Shown here: piece by piece, positions 1 to 9,267 of the stretch
How positions within the stretch are numbered: the first letter of the stretch is position 1
Layout of the letters: the number at the start of each line of letters is the position of its first letter
Source: Ariolimax columbianus
Taxonomy: Eukaryota; Mollusca; Gastropoda; Stylommatophora; Arionidae
DNA length: 64,000 nucleotides
Assembly (NCBI GenBank): GCA_036924085.1
Contig: JAVGWX010000011.1
Coordinates: forward strand, 39,790,970-39,854,969
Direction of reading: 5' to 3'
The notes under the pieces: model-generated
Database searches by the model: none
Told to the model about the DNA's origin: nothing
The model's input: the letters and a program-made list of their open reading frames with translations, nothing else
Position numbers and translations under genes: made by a program

Positions 1-129
1 ATAAACAGCAAAGAAGGGAACTGACCAACCCACCTCCCATAGGCTGAAGCTTAGTCCATGAAGAGTTATCTTGATCCCCGACGGCAATTGTTGCCATGGC
101 ACCCACCTTAACTTTAGGCTGGAAATGGT

Positions 130-460
130 ACGATAAGATTACAAGCGTGAAACTGATGGAAAGAATAGGACAGATACGAGTGGAGCACGTTATACGAAGG
201 AGGCACTGATACTGGATAGGCCGAATACTACGGAACCCAGTTTATAACATTAAAAGACAGTCTCTGTTCTGGAATCCACGGGGCAGGAGGAATAGTGGAC
301 GGCTGAGCCACTCATGGAAAAGGGAGCTGGATGCCAATATCAGGGTATCAGGCAAGACGTGGACATAAGTGGCTCAGATGGCTCATGACAGGAAGAGTTG
401 ACATGAATTTGCTGAAGACCAGGATCAGCAAGGAGTGATTAGGTTTTTGATTAATTTGAT
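130..460 (+). mobile_element. LINE 3' end remnant (RTa group)
   Basis: Plus-strand translation in patches reads like the end of a LINE reverse transcriptase ORF: a run of Arg-rich residues, a GRILRNPVYN-like version of the GH(T/V)LRK motif, FWNPRGRR, then a WKRELDANIRVSGKTW stretch and a Lys/Arg tail. Stops and frame changes interrupt it, so it is dead. No tail repeat or target duplication was found. It lies in the ASCC3 intron downstream of coding exon 3. Confidence 0.55.
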
Positions 461-589
461 TGATGGATCGATTGATATAAATGTGTCTGTGGTAAAACGG
501 TTTTACTTAACTTTGCTTCAGTTAAAGTTCTGATTTTCAGAAACCTAACCACAGCATTAAAGGGAGGGTATACTAAGCCACAGCTTGTT

Positions 590-760
590 TATGAGCTGGG
601 ATAGGCAGTTCACAACCGTGCGGTCAGGTACTAATCGTAGGTCAGGTACCCATTTACAGCTGGGCCAACTGTGATGTACCATCTGATTAGTGTAATGGTA
701 GGGCACTCCGCTTTTCACTGCAAAAGTACAGGGTTCAACTTGTGTTATCAACATGCACAA
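590..760. repeat. tRNA-like SINE head and SINE tail motif
   Basis: At 672-752 (+) there is a tRNA-like segment with an A-box-like TGATTAGTGTAATGG, a CTTTT/AAAAG anticodon-like stem and a B-box-like GGGTTCAAC. On the minus strand at 644-665 is the phrase CCCAGCTGTAAATGGGTACC, which also occurs near 26340 and 33040 and looks like a SINE body motif. I read this as two abutting, decayed SINE pieces, not a functional tRNA. Confidence 0.45.
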
Positions 761-972
761 GTCCATCCAGCTAAACCGACTTCATGGGGTAGGACGAGTA
801 ATAGTCTAACAGTTTTCATTCAAAATTTCGTTTGGTACCATCATTGTCAATGACAGACTACCCCCCACCCTCATCGTTCAGCATTAGTTTGGCCCTGCTG
901 GTGTTTGTTTAACACCGACATTGGCAAGAAAAACTAAATACGAATACATAAACTTTGGCTAATTAAACTCAC
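761..972. other. ASCC3 intron sequence, no feature seen
   Basis: Single-copy-looking sequence directly downstream of the ASCC3 exon 3 donor on the minus strand. I see no conserved ORF or repeat in it. Confidence 0.5.
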
Positions 973-1337
973 TTCGTTCTGAAGTTCATCGTCCCTGCGC
1001 TGTGAGCTCAGAACATCATAGACTGTGGAGGTCAGCTCATCAAGACCAAGACTGATTGCTGTTTCGTTGCTTTCAAAAAACTCGCTAACTTTAGCTCTTA
1101 ACCAGGCTGAGTCAAACCCGGAGAACCGCCCAGCAATCTTTGCATCAGCATGTGTGGTATTACTGCCTGTCGAGGCAGCTGTCTCCACACTGTACCTCAA
1201 GTCATAGTCCCTACTGCTGTTCTTTGTTGCTGCATTCTCTTCCTCACTTGATAAGTCCTCATCATCATCAGTAATGTCATCTGACATCATGAACTTTATA
1301 GTGTGGCCAAACTCTTCATTACTGGCAGCACCATCAC
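973..1337 (-). CDS. ASCC3: ASCC3 coding exon 3 (partial gene)
   Basis: Third coding exon of the ASC-1 complex helicase subunit. The minus strand reads a ...TTTTTTTACAG acceptor (exon starts at 1337) and ends GAA|GTGAGT, with the donor at 972-971. The one base carried over from exon 2 completes a Gly codon, and 365+1 nt gives 122 whole codons, so the next intron is phase 0. The encoded segment has an acidic Ser-rich linker (DDITDDDEDLSSEEE), then a helical block with YDVLSSQRRDDELQNE that aligns with human ASCC3 near its YDMLASIKSGDELQDE stretch. This is the N-terminal region ahead of the two Ski2-like helicase cassettes. ASCC3 is a 3'-5' helicase that acts with ASCC1, ASCC2 and TRIP4 in alkylation repair with ALKBH3 and in splitting collided ribosomes. 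The helicase exons lie off the left edge. The alignment is from memory; the in-frame three-exon join makes the call firm. Confidence 0.88.
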
Positions 1338-1459
1338 CTGTAAAAAAAGACATCTGGTTCTAAAACTATTGTATACTACTTTCTAATAGTATCTTCCTGT
1401 TCACCTGCAGCTGAAAGACACCATGGCAAGGGGGCACATTTTTAATTCCATGGTCAATC

Positions 1460-1471
1460 CAGCCATGACTT
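1460..1471. repeat. Left target-site duplication of RH1 composite
   Basis: CAGCCATGACTT here is repeated exactly at 3737-3748, bracketing the composite RH1 insertion in ASCC3 intron 2. Confidence 0.85.
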
Positions 1472-1886
1472 CTTCTTCTTCTTCTTTGTACGCAGTCAGA
1501 CAGTAACCATTATTTTTTCGAAAAAAGCAGCGGTCATCCTGAGGCTGTCGACACTGCCATAGAACTTTTCTAGTGTTGCCACTGGTGATGGCCACATCTG
1601 CTCTCTCTGATCCTCGTATGTCGGGCAGTTTTGCAGCAAATGCTCAGCGGTCCTTTTCCCGGTACCACACGGGCATTCGTCGGTGCCACCTATCTTCAAT
1701 TTGTTGAATAGGTGGTACCTCAGTCTATTGTGGCCAGTGCGAAGTCTGAAGACCACGACCTGCTCTCTTCTGTTCAGCTGGTAATAGGCATTGTTTTTGG
1801 TGTAGCCAGTATGTTCGGTTTCCCATTTGGTCATGTATCTAGCTCTAAGAAGCCGTTTTGACTCTTCGTATGTCATACTAGTATCT
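1472..1886 (-). mobile_element. RH1 LINE, 3' part of a twin-primed insertion
   Basis: The minus strand ends in a (GAA)n tail (plus-strand CTTCTTCTTCTTC at 1469-1486). Next to it is an open frame (1876-1496) encoding the C-terminus of the RH1 polyprotein: MTYEESKRL, the REQVVVFRLRTGHNRLRYHL block, a zinc-knuckle-like DECPCGTGKRTAEHLL, and the terminal FFEKIMVTV followed by a stop. It abuts, at 1886/1887, an RH1 segment in the opposite orientation. The two halves overlap by about 26 bp of RH1 sequence, as expected for a twin-primed 5' inversion. Confidence 0.85.
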
Positions 1887-3100
1887 CATGGCTTGTCAAA
1901 ATAAACGAGGAAAAAACTACATGTATAATATTCTCGCTATCAATCAAACCCCAAAACACCAAATTAAGTCTAAACGGCAAATACCTGCAGCCAAATGACA
2001 ACCCAAACTATCTGGAAGTCACATTTGATCGGCGCATGACATGGAAAAGTCAGATCGAGAGAAACCGAATGAGAGCCAGAGAAAGAATGGCAATCATGAG
2101 GAAACTTGCTGGCACAAGCTGGGGAGCAGACGAAAGTATACTATAGAAACTGTACACTGGAAGAGTGAGACCAGTTCTCGAGTATGGCATTGCGGCATGG
2201 ACAACAGCAGCAAAGGCGAACTTCGATAAAATTAGCAAACTCCAAAACCAAGCCATGAGAGTTATAACAGGAGACATGAAGTCAACGCCAATTATAGAAC
2301 TTGAAAAGATTACAAAACTGCAATCCATGACCGACAGAAGAGACTGCAGAGCCCAGCTGCAATCAGAAAAACTCAGAAGACTGACTGACCATCCAATGCA
2401 CCAGAGACTAAACAATTTCGGAAATGGGAAACTAAAGCGAAGAAACTTTGCAGAAATAGCCAAAGCAAAGATGCACGAAAACCCTATGAACGCACTAACA
2501 CCAAAGCCCATCCCTACTGTACGAAAACCTACCTGGAGGCAGCATATATTTCCAGAGGTGGTAGAAAATATACCAGGTATTGGAAACAAAAACTGCCAGT
2601 CTGAAAAAGAAAGAAGAGATTCTACCCTGAGTTATATAACGGAAAACTATCCAAGCATGGACTGGACCCATGCATACACCGACGGTTCCGTAACAAATAC
2701 AACACAGAACGGAAGGGCAGGAGCATTTCTGAACCTACCAAATGGCAGAAAAATAACTGTCATTCGCTACTGGAAAATACACAAGCAATTTCAGAGCGGA
2801 GGCAGAGGCACTGAGGGCGGCAGTGGAAGAAATGGTGACAGGTAAAAGGAATGAAAGCCACATAGTCCTGCTTACAGATGCTCTGGCCGTAGTCACAGAT
2901 CTAAAAAGCCAGAAAAATACTGAACTTAATGATTTAAGAGCAGTACTCTGCCAACTATGCCAGCAGTCCGCACCAAAAAGGGTAGTGGTGCAGTGGGTTC
3001 CATCTCACTGCAACATCCAAGGCAATGAGGAGGCAGACAGACTGGCAAAAGAAGGTGCAAAACTACCACAACCAGATACTAGTATGACATACGAAGAGTC
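1887..3100 (+). mobile_element. RH1 LINE, inverted 5' part of the same insertion
   Basis: The plus strand resumes RH1 at the end of the reverse transcriptase (LVKINEE-like start, then RRMTWKSQIERNRM) and runs through the thumb/connection region (ARERMAIMRKLAGTSWGADE, GRVRPVLEYGIAAWTTA) into RNase H (HAYTDGSVTNTTQN, LLTDALAVV, VVQWVPSHCNIQGNEEADRL). It stops at TSMTYEES, where the other half begins. One stop (after DESIL) and a frameshift near 2762 break it. It has five A at 2588-2592, where the 59 kb copy has six, and here the reading frame stays open. It lacks both tandem duplications of the 57-60 kb copy, so it shows the undamaged layout. Confidence 0.85.
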
Positions 3101-3736
3101 TTCTTCATCGTACGCAGTCAGACAGTAACCATTATTTTTTCGAAAAAAGCGGCGGTCATCCTGAGGCTGTCGACACTGCCATAGAGCTTGTCTTGTGGTT
3201 CCACTGGTGATGACCACATCTGCTCTCTCTGATCCTCGTATGTCGGGCAGTTCTGCAGCAGATGCTCAGCTGTCATTTTCTCGGTACCACACGGGCATTC
3301 GTCGGTACCACCTATCTTCAATTTGTTGAATAGGTGGTACCTCAGTCTATTGTGGCCAGTGCGAAGTCTGAAGACAACGACCTGCTCTCTTCTGTTCAAC
3401 TGGTAATAGGCATCGTTTTTGGTGTAACCAGTATGTTCGGTTTCCCATTTGGTCATGTATCTGGCTTTAATAAGCCGTTTTGACTCTTCGTACATCATAC
3501 TAGTATCTGTTTGTGGTAGTCTTGCACCTTCTTTTGCCAGTCTGTCTGCCTCCTCATTGCTTTGGATGTTGCAGTGAGATGGAACCCACTGCACCACTAC
3601 CCTTTTTGGTGCGGACTGCTGGCATAGTTGGCAGAGTACTGCTCTTAAATCATTAAGTTCAGTATTTTTCTGGCTTTTTAGTGCTGTGACTACAGCCAGA
3701 GCATCTGTAAGCAGGACTATGTGGCTTTCATTCCTT
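3101..3736 (-). mobile_element. RH1 LINE, older 5'-truncated copy hosting the insertion
   Basis: A minus-strand RH1 copy truncated inside RNase H at 3736. The frame 3597-3118 is open: VVQWVPSHCNIQSNEEADRL (the usual QGNEEAD is QSNEEAD here), then the full C-terminus to EKIMVTV-stop. Its (GAA)n tail begins at 3101 and is interrupted by the twin-primed RH1 copy. The outer flanks (1460-1471 and 3737-3748) form one 12-bp target duplication, so this copy entered first and the other jumped into its tail. Confidence 0.82.
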
Positions 3737-3748
3737 CAGCCATGACTT
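3737..3748. repeat. Right target-site duplication of RH1 composite
   Basis: Exact 12-bp match (CAGCCATGACTT) to 1460-1471. Confidence 0.85.
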
Positions 3749-3769
3749 ACAGCTATGAGATGTGAAATT

Positions 3770-4375
3770 GTGCAACATGGATGCCACAAAGAAACTCTGT
3801 GCTACTCAGCGAGCGATGGAAAAGCGTGCTCTGCGTATTATACATATATTTGTCAAACGATTTTATACCAAGAATCTTTCTCAGTTTGACAAAGTTACAA
3901 ACGACAGACTGTGAGAAAAAGCGGGCAGGTAAATTGGAACAGAAAATCTTAGGAAGAAAGAGGAGATGAATGGGTCATACATTAAGAAAGCCCCAGGCCA
4001 GAATCACCAGGTAATCCCTGTCACGGAACCCCCAGTGAAGCAGAGGCACATGCAGACCAAGGAATATATAGAGACGAGATCTGGAGGCGGAAGTACAAAA
4101 AACAGGGAAAAGCTTGAAAGAAGTGAAAAAGATTGCACATGACAGAGCTTCTTCTTCTTTCGTTCTCAATCTTCCACTACCAAACCCTGAAAGGATAAGT
4201 AGCAGAATGCAGTCCAGAGAACGGAATGTGTTGTGTTGTAGTTTAGTCAGCTATGGGTCGCTGACCACTACAGCTCATGCGTTGCTCAGCATCTTGATCC
4301 CCCATGACAGAGCTGCTTGGTGAGGGTTGGTTGATGGTCTATACACCTCTGAATGATAGAAGGTGAAAGAGAGAT
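3770..4375 (+). mobile_element. LINE 3' end (RTa) interrupted by a SINE
   Basis: The decayed plus-strand frame reads QRAMEKRALRI, then GHTLRKPQARITR and RRDLEAEVQKTGK, ending KIAHDRA. That is the familiar C-terminus of an RTE-like LINE reverse transcriptase ORF. The frame is cut at 4149 by SINE-A and resumes at 4303 with HDRAAW-GLVDGLYTSE, the normal end of the protein. Removing the SINE and one copy of its 12-bp duplication restores the order of motifs. Confidence 0.75.
4138..4314 (-). mobile_element. SINE-A insertion with 12-bp duplications
   Basis: CATGACAGAGCT occurs at 4138-4149 and 4303-4314. Between them lies a minus-strand SINE-A of 153 bp whose (GAA)n tail sits at 4150-4160 and whose head (GGGATCAAGATGCTGAGC) is at 4302. 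Compared with the 345-bp copy at 48963-49307 it lacks the central domain, so it is internally deleted. Confidence 0.82.
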
Positions 4376-4549
4376 ATAGATATTTATAGAAGACATCTCC
4401 ATTGCACTTCATCTCCACCCTCTCAGCAACCTGTCCCGCTTCAAATGGCGCATCCCCCCCCTCCCCTCTCTGCCAATCTCTCCTTCCCTCTTCAAACCAC
4501 CAATGTCTTCTGATCCCTCAATCAATCTCTACTATCCTCAACCTGCCTA
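4376..4549. other. Unassigned intron sequence
   Basis: Includes a C/T-rich stretch at 4400-4530. No gene or recognisable repeat seen. Confidence 0.4.
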
Positions 4550-4890
4550 TTCCCGTCTGATGATTGGTAATCTTCTTCTTCCTCATTCGTCTTCAGACCT
4601 CGACTTCAAAGACTCTAACAAAGGCAGCAGTCAACTTGAGGCTCCGTGCACTTCCGCACAGCTTCTCGTGGAAGGACACTGGCTGTTGCCAAATGCTACT
4701 TCTTTTGTCGGTATACAGTGGGCAGGACTGCAAAATATGTTCTGCCGCCATGGGGGCTGTGACGCAGGCACAAAGGTCCGTAGTGCAAATCTTGAACTTG
4801 TTGTACAGATAACATCAGTTGGCGATAGGCATCGTTTTCTATGTGGCCAGGGTGGTATTTTTGTCCATTTTGCGATTGTAATCAGTTTGA
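4550..4890 (-). mobile_element. RH3 LINE 3' end
   Basis: The minus strand carries a (GAA)n tail at 4570-4582 and patches of an RNase H LINE C-terminus: a CxC-like knuckle, an HILQSCP-like remnant, and a run resembling REAVRKCTEPQVDCC. The last bases before the tail (ACGAATGAGGAAGAAGAAG) closely resemble the end of SINE-A. The frame is broken. Two further pieces of this family lie at 6240-6300 and 6677-7178. Confidence 0.6.
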
Positions 4891-5270
4891 CTAGTCCGCA
4901 TTATATTTTACTATTTTTAGATATGGATGTCAAGGTTAGAGTTCTCATGCACTGTTGTTGCTTATGTTCTGTTATCATAATCATCAGATGTCATGACTTC
5001 ATTATCTCTTAACCAGCTTTAAGATCTTATTGGTTTCAGAAAGAATCTGTATGTGATGGAGATGAAAATAGAGCCACTGTCACACTGAGACCATATTGTA
5101 AGTGGTGAGTTTGAGTGTGCTTTATTCTCTTTAGAAGGTTAAAAGACTCTCCAAATTATGACATGCACACCTAATAGATACTGCAATAAAAGAATGAATA
5201 TATCATTCTTTCTGAGGCTCAACAATGAAGAATATTCTCTCTTTTAATGCCACAAACATCATCATCTCAT
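4891..5270. other. Unassigned ASCC3 intron 2 sequence
   Basis: No ORF, repeat or splice-site pair that I can support. Confidence 0.4.
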
Positions 5271-5271
5271 T

Positions 5272-5490
5272 TTTTTTTCATTCGTCTTATTTTTCAATTC
5301 CCCACTGCACTATGTTTTTATTTTGCGCCTGTCGGTCCAGTGCAACCGACTGCGGCATGCATTTTATGTAATGGTCTGCTTCCTCCTGCCTTTTCTGCCT
5401 CCGCGGGGTAACGGCCGGTGCTGTGAGGAGCAAACCCAGCACCTTCGGATTGTGAGCCGTGTCACTTAACCACTAGCCCACCCCATGCCC
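5272..5490 (-). mobile_element. SINE-C, tRNA-derived
   Basis: The minus strand starts GGGGTGGGCTAGTGGTTAAG (box A) and has a box-B-like GGTGCTGGGTTTGCTCC 30 bp on. A body containing TGCACTGGACCGACAGGCGC and a T-rich end follow. It matches the better copy at 24248-24518 and the one at 38525-38770. Confidence 0.8.
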
Positions 5491-5582
5491 AAACGATCGT
5501 GGGTCTGACTGGTCAAGTGTTTGAGATGTCTACCTTATTTATGCACAAAGGAGAATAAAATCAATAATCTGATCTAGCCTAC

Positions 5583-5807
5583 CTTCTTCACGTTCTGAAG
5601 AAAGTTCCGAAAGAGCAGATTCTGGCAGCCAGCCAACAATTTTCCTGACAGTCTGGCAAGCTTTAGTTGCAGCGGTGGCTGGATAAGGTCCAAATGTGCT
5701 CCGCAACTGAGTGGCTTCCCTCTGTCCTACATTTTCAACTGATTTGAAGACATCAAACAGAAAGGCAGCTCCACATTCAACGGTGTCTTCTGATTCCTCT
5801 GACCCAA
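5583..5807 (-). CDS. ASCC3: ASCC3 coding exon 2
   Basis: Second coding exon. The minus-strand acceptor TATTCACAG ends at 5808 and the exon opens TTGGGTCAG. The G carried from exon 1 makes Val, giving KSIVGSEESEDTVECGAAFL across the junction. The exon closes GAAGAAG|GTAGG (donor 5582-5581). The peptide AAFLFDVFKSVENVGQREAT, followed by a TFGPYPATAATKAC stretch, aligns with human ASCC3 AAAFLFMTFHLKDSVGHKET and KQMFGPFPSSSATAAC. The FGP(Y/F)P block is the strongest single match. At 225 nt it preserves the frame into exon 3 (phase 1 on both sides). No signal or membrane segment is present, as expected for a nuclear/cytoplasmic helicase subunit. Confidence 0.93.
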
Positions 5808-5841
5808 CTGTGAATACAAGTTTATTCATCTTAGAAGTCAT

Positions 5842-5989
5842 TAATGTTCAAAATTAATATTTGTGTCTTTATGAAGCAATAAACAGAAGATTCATCAGCA
5901 AAATAGAAATTTGCAAGAAAACAAAAATGTATTTATACTTGGTCCACATATGTACCTGTTCTGACAGACAGATGTGAGTCATGAGTATA
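5842..5989. other. ASCC3 intron 1, A+T-rich, no feature
   Basis: A+T-rich sequence between exon 2 and a LINE remnant. Nothing recognisable. Confidence 0.4.
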
Positions 5990-6235
5990 CAATTCTCAGA
6001 AATTAGACACTTAAGAAAGGCGGTCTAAGTGACAAGATGGGGCAATATCTGTAACCAGACAATACATCATGATCTCAAAGCCAGCCCAGCCACTGCAGGT
6101 CTGTGTGGAGTAGTTTCAACTGCGCTGGTTTGGCCATGTATGTAGAATGAGAGATGACAGGATGCCACGATAATTATGGGAGGCCAAGAGCCTGACTCCC
6201 AGAACATGCCAAAGTATGCTGAGACAATTTCTTTG
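5990..6235 (+). mobile_element. LINE 3' end remnant (RTg)
   Basis: Similar to 45905-46269 over the LRKAV motif and the following 200 bp (RHLRKAV, then NQTI and a W-F-rich block). Many stops. The (AAGT)n tail of the better copy is not preserved. Confidence 0.55.
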
Positions 6236-6239
6236 TTCA

Positions 6240-6301
6240 ACTTCAGACTTCGACTTCAATAACAAAGGCAGCAGTCAACTTGAGGCTTTGTGCACTTCCA
6301 T
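6240..6301 (-). mobile_element. RH3 LINE, distal piece
   Basis: Matches 4590-4652 of the RH3 copy (CTTCAGACTTCGACTTCAA, then CAAAGGCAGCAGTCAACTTG). It continues at 6677 after the Rep-R insertion. Confidence 0.65.
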
Positions 6302-6676
6302 TCTAAGTGCTTAGTCTTAGTTAACCTGTACTTCTACAGGGGCATTTGTCCCTGTGCAGGTCCCAGCTGTGGTATGATCTTGATGTAGCTGAGAGGAGGG
6401 TTTCCTTCATAAAGGGCTAGGTGCTGGGATAAGTGCAGCTGAGGGTGGTTGTCCAATATGCAAATCAATCTTAATAGAATCAAACACTAGAGCAAAGTAG
6501 ACTCGCAGCCTGTTAGGCACCATCTATGCTGCTTTAAACAATCCACCTAATCATAGCCAGTGTAATGCCATGTGACACAGTCGCCTCTTACGACATGTTC
6601 TCTATGGGGCAGTGGTGTTATTCTTGTCCTTGTCATACACAAAGACCCCTGGCGAACCACTCGAGTGTACTTCCAT
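6290..6676 (+). mobile_element. Rep-R retroposon with 12-bp duplications
   Basis: A 363-bp insert (6302-6664) between GTGCACTTCCAT (6290-6301) and GTGTACTTCCAT (6665-6676), one mismatch apart. It splits RH3, whose sequence is continuous in the 4.6 kb copy. The insert matches 51864-52236 end to end, including AACCTGTACTTCTACAGGGG, CTAGAGCAAAGTAGACTCGC and GTCGCCTCTTACGACATG. No ORF is present. I do not recognise the family and no poly(A) or microsatellite tail is visible, so its class is open. Confidence 0.78.
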
Positions 6677-7178
6677 ACAGTTTATCATTGAATGACACTG
6701 GCTGTTGCCACGTGCTACTCCTTGCACTAGGCAGGACTGCAACATGTGTTCTGCTGTCATAGGCGCTGTGCCACAGATGCAAAGGTCCCTGGCGTAAATC
6801 TGGAATTTATTATAAAGGTGATATCTCAGTCTGTTGTGTCCTGTGTGCAGCCGAAAGATAAAAATCTGATCTCATCTGGAAAGGTAATGGTAGGCATCAG
6901 TATCTATATGGACAGGGTGGTCTCTTTCCCATTATGATCTGTACGTAGTCTTGATAGAGGTACCCAGTGGTCTCGAGGAGGTAAGGTAAATCTTGAATTT
7001 ATTATAAAGGTGATATCTCAGTCTGTTGTGTCCTGTGTGCAGCCGAAAGATAAAAATCTGATCTCATCTGGAAAGGTAATGGTAGGCATCAGGTATCTAT
7101 ATGGACAGGGTGGTCTCTTTCCCATTATGATCTGTACGTAGTCTTGATAGAGGTACCCAGTGGTCTCGAGGAGGTAAG
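6677..7178 (-). mobile_element. RH3 LINE, proximal piece with tandem duplication
   Basis: Minus-strand remnant of the RNase H LINE C-terminal region (FRLRTGHC-like block, knuckle remnant). A 192-bp unit is tandemly repeated: 6794-6985 and 6986-7178, nearly identical apart from one inserted base (ATCAGTATC versus ATCAGGTATC). The unit includes the first bases of SINE-D. Confidence 0.65.
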
Positions 7179-7430
7179 GTGTTCGCCTCGGGTGCTGGAG
7201 GTCACGGGTTCAAATCACTGTGGAGACCGGGATTTTTTCACGTGGATCATCCGGTAAAAATTTCCCCTGATCTCTGAGTAGTGAGATCAGACACCTGCGT
7301 ACAGTGGCTCGCACGTTAAAAATCCCTTGGCAGTTGGAAATCTAAAAGAGCAGGCTTAACGGCCGCTGATCTGGCAAAATTAAAGTTAAAATCTACTAAA
7401 ATTTTTCTACAGATTCTCACCCCACAGAAA
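7160..7430 (+). mobile_element. SINE-D, tRNA-derived
   Basis: Head AGTGGTCTCGAGGAGGTAAG with box B GGGTTCAAATC at 7206-7216, then a body CCGGTAAAAATTTCCCCTGA and CCCTTGGCAGTTGGAAATC. The same order occurs at 42965-43200. No LINE-like tail is obvious. Confidence 0.72.
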
Positions 7431-7464
7431 ATATGTTGCAAAAAGGGGACTGTGTGGCTATAAC

Positions 7465-7550
7465 ATAAGGTTTTGGTTATGTGGTTAGTGGAGCAGCATA
7501 GATAGCACGTGACAGGCTGCGAGTATACCTTGCTCTAATTTATGTTTCCA
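7465..7550 (-). mobile_element. Rep-R fragment
   Basis: Minus-strand match to the middle of Rep-R (CAGCATAGATAGCACGTGAC, GGCTGCGAGTATACC). Confidence 0.6.
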
Positions 7551-8440
7551 TCACCACTAGTTCCCCCCCAAAAAGGCGATTGTAAATTCCAGGGGACTAC
7601 AGATACTAACATTGACCTGACAAGCCACCAGCGTATTTTGCCTGCCAAAAAATATGAAACAAAGGAGGCCACACCTCTCCACAATGTCTAACGACACAAG
7701 TGGACTACAGACAGACAGACAGAGTCTTGATAATTGCTTTTGTCTCATAACATGTTGTTGCTGTGTCACCATGTTGCAGTTTTCCTCCCTCTACAACAAC
7801 ATACAATAGTTCCTGATAGATCAGTACTGGACTGGAACCAACATAGGAGAAGAACAGTCTAGTGATCTCTTTAGCAAACCTCCAAGCCTCAAGGTAGCAG
7901 AAAAGCAATGAAGTAGGTTCTTTATGAAAATAAACAATATAGTGAGAACGATTCTACAGATAAGTATTTTTCTATATACTCTGAGCTTGGTTTGGTTAAT
8001 CCTTCTTGTTTTTCTTGAGGGACATATGGGGGCACTCAGGTGCAATGAGCCATTTTTCATTAAGCTTCTCATGGAATATAGGGCACCAACAGATGGTCTC
8101 CACAACTTGGGCCATCTTCTTGACCTATGAGATTACAGCAGAGATGACCTTTCTTCCATCATCCCTTGCCCTTTCTCATCAAATAAACACTTGGAGAAAC
8201 TCTTATTTTTGTGACTGTTGTCATAAATTGTTTAAGATTGTGCACTAGCTTTACATTTCTGAGGATTCTTGACTTATCACATACACAAACATGATAATAA
8301 AAACATAATAAAACCAACATTTACTAATGGTTATAATATAAGTAATAAATTTCAAAATTTAGCAATGGGACAACTGGAAAGAAGCAGTTTTATGCAGAAA
8401 GCCAAATGACTTCACAGCCAAATGAAAGAGTTAACTTAAC
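7551..8440. other. Unassigned ASCC3 intron 1 sequence
   Basis: About 890 bp with several short open frames on both strands, none resembling a known protein. A+T-rich from 8280. I see no repeat shared with the rest of the window except a weak likeness of 7690-7710 to 61330-61355. Confidence 0.4.
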
Positions 8441-8500
8441 GTAACGTCTTTATGCTGGTTTAGAAGACTCTGCAGAGTCTGTATACAACCAGTTTGTTGA
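8440..8500 (-). mobile_element. CRh LINE 3' hairpin only
   Basis: Only the terminal hairpin of the CRh family remains: CTGGTT...GACTCTGCAGAGTC...AACCAG at 8455-8492, followed on the minus strand by CATAAAGACGTTACGTTAAG. Confidence 0.75.
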
Positions 8501-8524
8501 AGTTGAGATTCCCCTAAGTCCATG

Positions 8525-8895
8525 CCAGAAGAATCCCCTTGAAGAAAGAAGAATACAAGCCAGAAAATCACAGCATAGACAAACTTGGCAGAGATGGACA
8601 GACAAAAATCTTCAGACTCAGAACGAAACATTGCAGACTCAAGGCCCACCTCCACAGAATGGGTCTTAGAGACACTGCCACATGCAATAGCAGAGCACCC
8701 AAGCAAACATCAGAACATATCCTGCAGGACCACCCCACTTATACAGACTAAAAAGAGGCAGTCTGATCTGAGGGACTGACCATGCTCGAAAAGCTGTGGG
8801 GGATGGTGAAGACCTGAAATGCAGTCTCCTTTGCGAACCTCCCCGGGCTAGAAGTGTAGCATCAGTTGATCAAAGAAGAAGTAATGCTGTAATCT
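8525..8895 (+). mobile_element. RH2 LINE 3' end
   Basis: The plus-strand frame has GRDGQTKIFRLRTKHCRLKA, HLHRMGLRDTATC, EHILQDHPTYTD, then a decayed end and the tail GATCAAAGAAGAAG at 8868-8881. This is the C-terminal knuckle region of an RNase H LINE. Related copies: 22990-23530 (-) and 46330-46770 (-). Confidence 0.72.
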
Positions 8896-9005
8896 GCCAG
8901 GCAAATCATATGAGGAAACTAAGGTGACACATTACAAGAAAACGAAAAGAAGATTTCTAAACCCCCATGGTAAAAGTGGTATGACGTAAGTCAACATAAA
9001 CTCAC

Positions 9006-9243
9006 CTATAGATTTAGCAAAGGCAAGAAGCTGTTTGATTGTGGTAGCTATTTCACTATGGCTGACAGACGCATTCTTCTTAATAAATGTCACAAGATTG
9101 TCCCAGGATGGACTTCTCTCCTTTTGTTTCTCAAGTGCTAGAGACTTCCTTAGAGCAATGTCATTGGTTGATACTTCATCATCTTGCAAAGAAACTGTTC
9201 CAAATGTCCGCAATGCTATTGAAAATCTAGGAAGTTCTGGCAT
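9006..9243 (-). CDS. ASCC3: ASCC3 coding exon 1 (start codon)
   Basis: First coding exon. I choose the ATG at 9243-9241 because it gives MPELPRFSIALRTFG, which aligns with human ASCC3 MALPRLTGALRSFS. An upstream in-frame extension would need a GTG start. The exon ends TATAG|GTGAGT with the donor at 9005-9004 (phase 1). Later residues (WDNLVTFIKKN, IKQLLAFAKSIG) match the human ...WKKIIKFLNEK and ILHAAKQIVG stretches. Just upstream on the minus strand is CTCTCTTTTAAG (9276-9260 region), which could be an acceptor for a 5' UTR intron; AAAACAG immediately before the ATG is a second candidate. If neither is used, transcription must start in the adjacent tandem array. The gene runs leftward through exons 2 and 3 and off the window. 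Confidence 0.9.
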
Positions 9244-9267
9244 TCTGTTTTTATCCACCTTAAAAGA

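Noticed and set aside
676..752. Functional tRNA-Glu gene
   Set aside because: Only the boxes and a partial anticodon stem are visible; the acceptor stem does not pair convincingly and SINE body motifs adjoin it.
2050..2589. 179-codon minus-strand ORF rich in hydrophobic residues (also 57041-57541, 58799-59149 and 59466-59954)
   Set aside because: Antisense shadows of the RH1 coding region; the plus frames carry the RT and RNase H motifs.
4503..5012. 169-codon plus-strand ORF as a host gene
   Set aside because: It lies antisense to the RH3 LINE 3' end and has no recognisable domain.
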